A stretch of DNA of 64,000 bases from Paraphysoderma sedebokerense (Eukaryota; Blastocladiomycota; Physodermatomycetes; Physodermatales; Physodermataceae). The position numbers and the translations under genes were made by a program. Where the stretch lies: positions 62,001 to 126,000 of the forward strand of contig JAHLJZ010000024.1 of the NCBI GenBank assembly GCA_025602915.1, written 5' to 3'. Each line of letters starts with the position of its first letter. Position 1 is the stretch's first letter. The notes under the pieces were generated by a model. It saw only the letters and a program-made list of their open reading frames with translations. It searched no databases and was not told the DNA's origin. Below, one piece after another: positions 60,501 to 64,000 of this stretch.

Positions 60501-61674
60501 CCATTTTCTTTCTCTTTCTTACCAAGTCGAAAACGTCAACGCGTTCAACAAATTAAACACGGTCAAAAAACTGGTTGGCCTGATGGAAAATCAACCCGAG
60601 GAAGTACTTGTGAATGTGGTTGGAGCTTTAGGGGCATGTGCTTGTACCCTAGACGGAAGGCAGGCTATTCGGGAAAGTAACGGAATTACGCCGTTGGTGA
60701 ATCTCCTGAGGGGAACAAATCAAGGATTGTTGGTGAATGTGACTGCCGCAATAGGGGCATGTGCTTTGGATCGTGCGTATTATCAACTTCGTTTCGATTA
60801 ATCGCACAAAGTATTTGACAACTCTTGGCGCTTAGGTGACAGTATGGGCGTTATCGATCGGCTTGACGGAGTAAGACTATTGTGGTCGTTGCTCAAGTCT
60901 CCAAATCCTCAGGTGCAAGCCAGCGCTGCTTGGGCAATTTGCCCATGTATAGAACATGGTGGGTAGAGTTCTGATGTATGCTACTGGCAGTACGTTAACA
61001 ATATCTTTGCTCAGCTAAAGATGCTGGTGAAATGGTTCGATCCTTTGTTGGGGGCTTAGAACTCATCGTCAGTTTGTTAAAGTCTGACAACGTCGAAGTG
61101 TTGGCGAGCGTTTGCGCGGCTCTTGCTAACATATCTAAAGATGGTATAGCCTTTTTATTCTGTTCCTGGCTGCCACCTCTACTAAATTGTGTCAATGACA
61201 GAGGAGAACTTGGCCGTCATCACTGATCATGGTGTTGTTCCTATGCTTGCCAAACTGACGACAACTAAGCATGATCGACTCCGGAAACATTTGGCCGAAG
61301 CTATCGCTCGCTGCTGCCGTTGGGGAAATAACAAAATCGCATTTGGAACAGCTGGAGCTGTTGCACCCTTGGTAAATTATCTAAGAAGCCCCGACCTAGG
61401 TGTTCACAGGGCGACTGCACAAGCTCTCCATCAATTGTCTATGGATGGTATAGATCATTGATTTGGCTCTCGCCTCTACCCGCGTTCCGTGGATTAACCT
61501 CACATTTCATTCCCTATAGCGGATAATTGCGTCACGATGCATGAACATGGGGTTGTCCAGTTATTACTTGGAATGGTTAGTTCGCCCGACTCAGGATTGC
61601 AAGAGGCAGCCGCCGGAACGATTGGGAACATTAGACGGTTAGCGCTAGCCTGTGAGAAGGCGAGATTGTCGTAA
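57590..61674 (+). CDS. ODAD2: ODAD2/ARMC4, outer dynein arm docking complex subunit
   Basis: Axonemal ARM-repeat protein that anchors outer dynein arms on flagellar doublets. N-terminus: [10 protein letters not shown], a coiled coil ([19 protein letters not shown]), a segment [19 protein letters not shown] and [19 protein letters not shown], then a charged linker. The ARM array starts [19 protein letters not shown] (human [19 protein letters not shown]). It runs through [130 protein letters not shown] and [19 protein letters not shown]. Similarity to human ARMC4 is high throughout. At least eighteen exons; most ARM repeats are single exons bounded by phase-1 introns. Its presence implies a flagellated life stage. 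Confidence 0.94.
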
Positions 61675-62011
61675 ATTTCAGGTGTAATTAAGAGCAAGAT
61701 CCATGTTGTATAAGTCCCTATATGTTGTTACCTTAATTATAAATAATCGGTTTTTGTGTCGTCAATTTAGAAATTGAGAAGGTGTGGCACATGTACGCGG
61801 TTATTGTTATCTTCCGTCAAAGTACACCTTGTGTTCCAAAGTTATCATCTATCCAAGTGTGCCAAACACTAGTTCGGCTGTGTACTTCAAAATTCTAAGT
61901 TGCTAGCTCGGCCTCAGCGCATGGAGTTACTTTCAGCTGACTATCATTCTAGGGCAATGTCGTGTGACGTAATATTTTTAGATTGATACACCGCTTCCTG
62001 ATCCAACAGAG
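61675..62011 (+). other. Intergenic, ODAD2 to RhoGEF
   Basis: About 340 nt, 3' flank and promoter; nothing recognised. Confidence 0.45.
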
Positions 62012-64000
62012 ATGGAGGAGTCACTTCCAAAGACGAATAGAACTGATATCGTGCAAATTCCTGTCGGCCTTCGTTGCACTGGACTCCTATTATCGCGAAT
62101 ACAGGAAGATAGTCCTCATCTTAGGGACATCGTCGTCATTTCATCTTCAGCATTTGCGAACGAAAACGTATCTCCGCCAAGTTCTATTGAAGCATTCAAC
62201 AGAAAGCGAGCATTGTCGTCAGAACCATTGAAAATGTTGCAGAGTGATTTATCAAAAAAAGGGAATAGCCGGAAACCGGGTGCCATTGACACCAGTTTCA
62301 ACTTTGCATCTCAATCCTATCCAGGAGTAATTTCGCAACGAGCTCTGCAGTCTCAATGCACTTCACCGCCGCCAGCGGTTCCACCATCTCCCGCCTACCT
62401 CAAGCAATCCTTCTCCGTATCACCGCCGACAAGTCCACAACCTTCTTGCTCAACTGCGGGGCTATCCCCAAGAACATCTTCAATGACATCTCTGACAGCG
62501 AAATCCGTAGAGAAGATGAATAAGTTGAAAGAAGAAGTAAAATCTGAGTTTAAAAGTTCGGTTTCGATACCTCCTTCCCCTCGATTGCCGAGCTCTGTAA
62601 AATCTCTTCGAGACAAATTCGAACAATTCTCGTGCCAGCCTCAGTCAGCCGGGGCTAGGAAATCTTACATAGTTTCGCCCTCCTCACCAAGGAAACTTTA
62701 TCCGTCAAAAAAATTCTCGCCGACCGAAATATCGACCCCAGTTTTATTGGAAACTACAAATCCACAGTTAATTGAAAGATCTCTTCCAGCTATTATTCCT
62801 CATCAATCTTCCTTTCACCAGTCAACATCTTCCAATTCGCCGACGGCGAGCGAGCGTAAACGCGATAGTGTCTATTCATCCGATCCCGATTCCCCATCCT
62901 CCATCCCCACTCATACTCCCTTTCAACCCGCGAGAGCCGAATCCACGATATATACAGTGCGACAACCTACTTCAGTCCATCACACGTCATGTGTTTCGGA
63001 AGCTCCTCAGAAGGTAGCAGGGTCGTCTCCAGCCGTTGGGCCGAGTTCCCTTCAATCTCCTGTGTCCTTGCTTCCGTCGGAAAATACGGTTCTTCAACCC
63101 CTAGTTAAACAGTCTCAATCTCCTGCGACGCTCACAGAAACTGTAACCGATGCGGACGATAATGAAGACTTCGCAAGCCGGAAATTTCAGTTGTATGCGA
63201 GGAAAAGAGGGTCGTCATCCTCGTCTTCCCTTCCTGATCTTGCATTTTTGTCTGCAAGTATTGCTGATCTGCAAAATCTAACGTCCGAGGAGCGGCAATC
63301 ACTTGATGTACGTTACCTGATATATTGATGCAATGATTGAAACTCACAGTGTTATTTTCCAAGAGTTCACGCAGTGACAATCAATCCATTCGTTCGACGT
63401 CCACGGCTTCGGCATTTCCAGACTCATGGGCTTCCCGTATGTCCCCAGCCATTCTGAGTGAATTGTCATCTGAGGAGATTCGGCGTCAAGAAGTATGCTG
63501 CTTTCTTCATCCGAAGTAGCGTTTTTTGTCTGACCTTCGGTTATTAGGCAATCAATGAATTAGTAGAAACAGAATACTCTTTTAGCTACGATATGCAAAT
63601 GGTCCACGATTGCTTTTTGGAACCGATGAAAAGCAACGGTTTATTATCGGAACAAGAAATAGATGAAGTTTTTTCAAATTGGACTGAAATGATGATTGTC
63701 TCTAAGAATCTATATTCGGCATTACTGGCCAGAGTTAACGAGGAGTATCCCATTGTACAGTTCATCGGTGACGTATTGTTGAACGAGGTCTGAAACGATA
63801 ATATCTAAGTTCCGCCCGCAATCGCTAAAAAATGACTCATTTAGATCAGTCGATTGAAATGTTTCGCTTCATTTTGCGGTTTGGCGCAATATGGAGTCGC
63901 GAAGCTGAAAGAAAAGCAAAAAATAGATCAGAATTTGTGGGAATTCTTGCATGTAAGGCAAATTACCTTACTGCGCTCTTTGCTTGGTGGCTCACTGTTA
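62012..64000 (+). CDS. RhoGEF (DH domain) with long Ser/Pro-rich N-terminus, cut by right edge
   Basis: Guanine-nucleotide exchange factor for Rho-family GTPases. Exon 1 (62012 to about 63308) encodes about 430 disordered residues rich in Ser and Pro with several PPSP-type motifs (SPPPAVPPSPAYLKQ; VSIPPSPRLPSSVK), possible SH3 or phosphorylation sites. Then SSRSDNQSIRSTST and SSEEIRRQE, and the DH domain opens with AINELVETEYSFSYDMQMV, HDCFLEPMKSNGLLSEQEI, DEVFSNWTEMMIVSKNLYS, PIVQFIGDVLLNE and CFASFCGLAQYGVAKLKEK. The acidic start (E-L-V-E-T-E) and the FSNW...L..N..L pattern are DH conserved region 1. The rest of the DH, and probably a PH domain, lie beyond the window. Confidence 0.87.

Noticed and set aside
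1-64000. tRNA, rRNA, transposon, virus-like element or CRISPR array
   Set aside because: No B-box-type tRNA sequence, reverse transcriptase, transposase, integrase, long terminal repeat or regular repeat-spacer pattern was recognised by eye. A dedicated scan could still find small elements.

Overview
This is a eukaryotic nuclear window, dense in genes, with many short introns (mostly about 50-140 nt, GT...AG, often with a CTAA(C/T) or TTAAC branch site just before the acceptor). Most genes had to be read across several exons. The content fits a zoosporic, early-diverging fungus (chytrid, blastoclad, aphelid or a close relative). A CON7-type C2H2 transcription factor points to Fungi. An ODAD2/ARMC4 outer-dynein-arm docking protein requires a motile flagellum. 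A plant-type NPSN SNARE, an HCN/CNG-like channel and an ethylene-receptor-like hybrid histidine kinase are the sort of ancestral genes that Dikarya have lost. The species is not identified; this placement is an inference.

Layout. 0-8 kb: a METTL18/HPM1-type protein-histidine methyltransferase (cut by the left edge), a TLS1/C9orf78 spliceosome-associated protein, and the ethylene-receptor-like kinase. 8.4-14.5 kb: an accessory-looking island with two tandem copies of an unrecognised secreted protein, both decaying at their 3' ends, a small three-exon gene and an AT-rich spacer with a short recurring motif. 14.9-29.4 kb: a mitochondrial-type PPR protein, WDR6/Trm734, the FIG4 phosphoinositide phosphatase and an acidic coiled-coil protein. 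29.7-40.4 kb: ESCRT-II VPS25, an ARID2/RSC9 chromatin-remodelling subunit, an NPSN-type Qb-SNARE, an MCFD2-like EF-hand cargo factor, casein kinase 2 beta and an RNF212/Zip3-type meiotic RING protein. 41.4-57.1 kb: a CON7-like factor, a seven-helix membrane protein, a cyclic-nucleotide-gated channel, glucosidase II alpha, an unrecognised multi-exon protein and AVL9. 57.6-64 kb: ODAD2 and a RhoGEF cut by the right edge.

Themes. Membrane traffic is well represented (FIG4, VPS25, NPSN, MCFD2, AVL9, glucosidase II), but these are ordinary neighbours rather than a cluster. The standout is the kinase at 4.3-8.0 kb. After splicing it has the ethylene-binding transmembrane module with the copper-ligand Cys and His, then GAF-like, HisKA, ATPase, pseudo-receiver and receiver regions. 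Two micro-exons (7 and 18 nt) sit exactly on its phosphotransfer motifs. Also notable are the one-ARM-repeat-per-phase-1-exon structure of ODAD2, the near-identical 5' ends of the two secreted paralogues, and the odd pore of the channel. I saw no transposon, virus-like element, CRISPR array, rRNA or tRNA that I could support.
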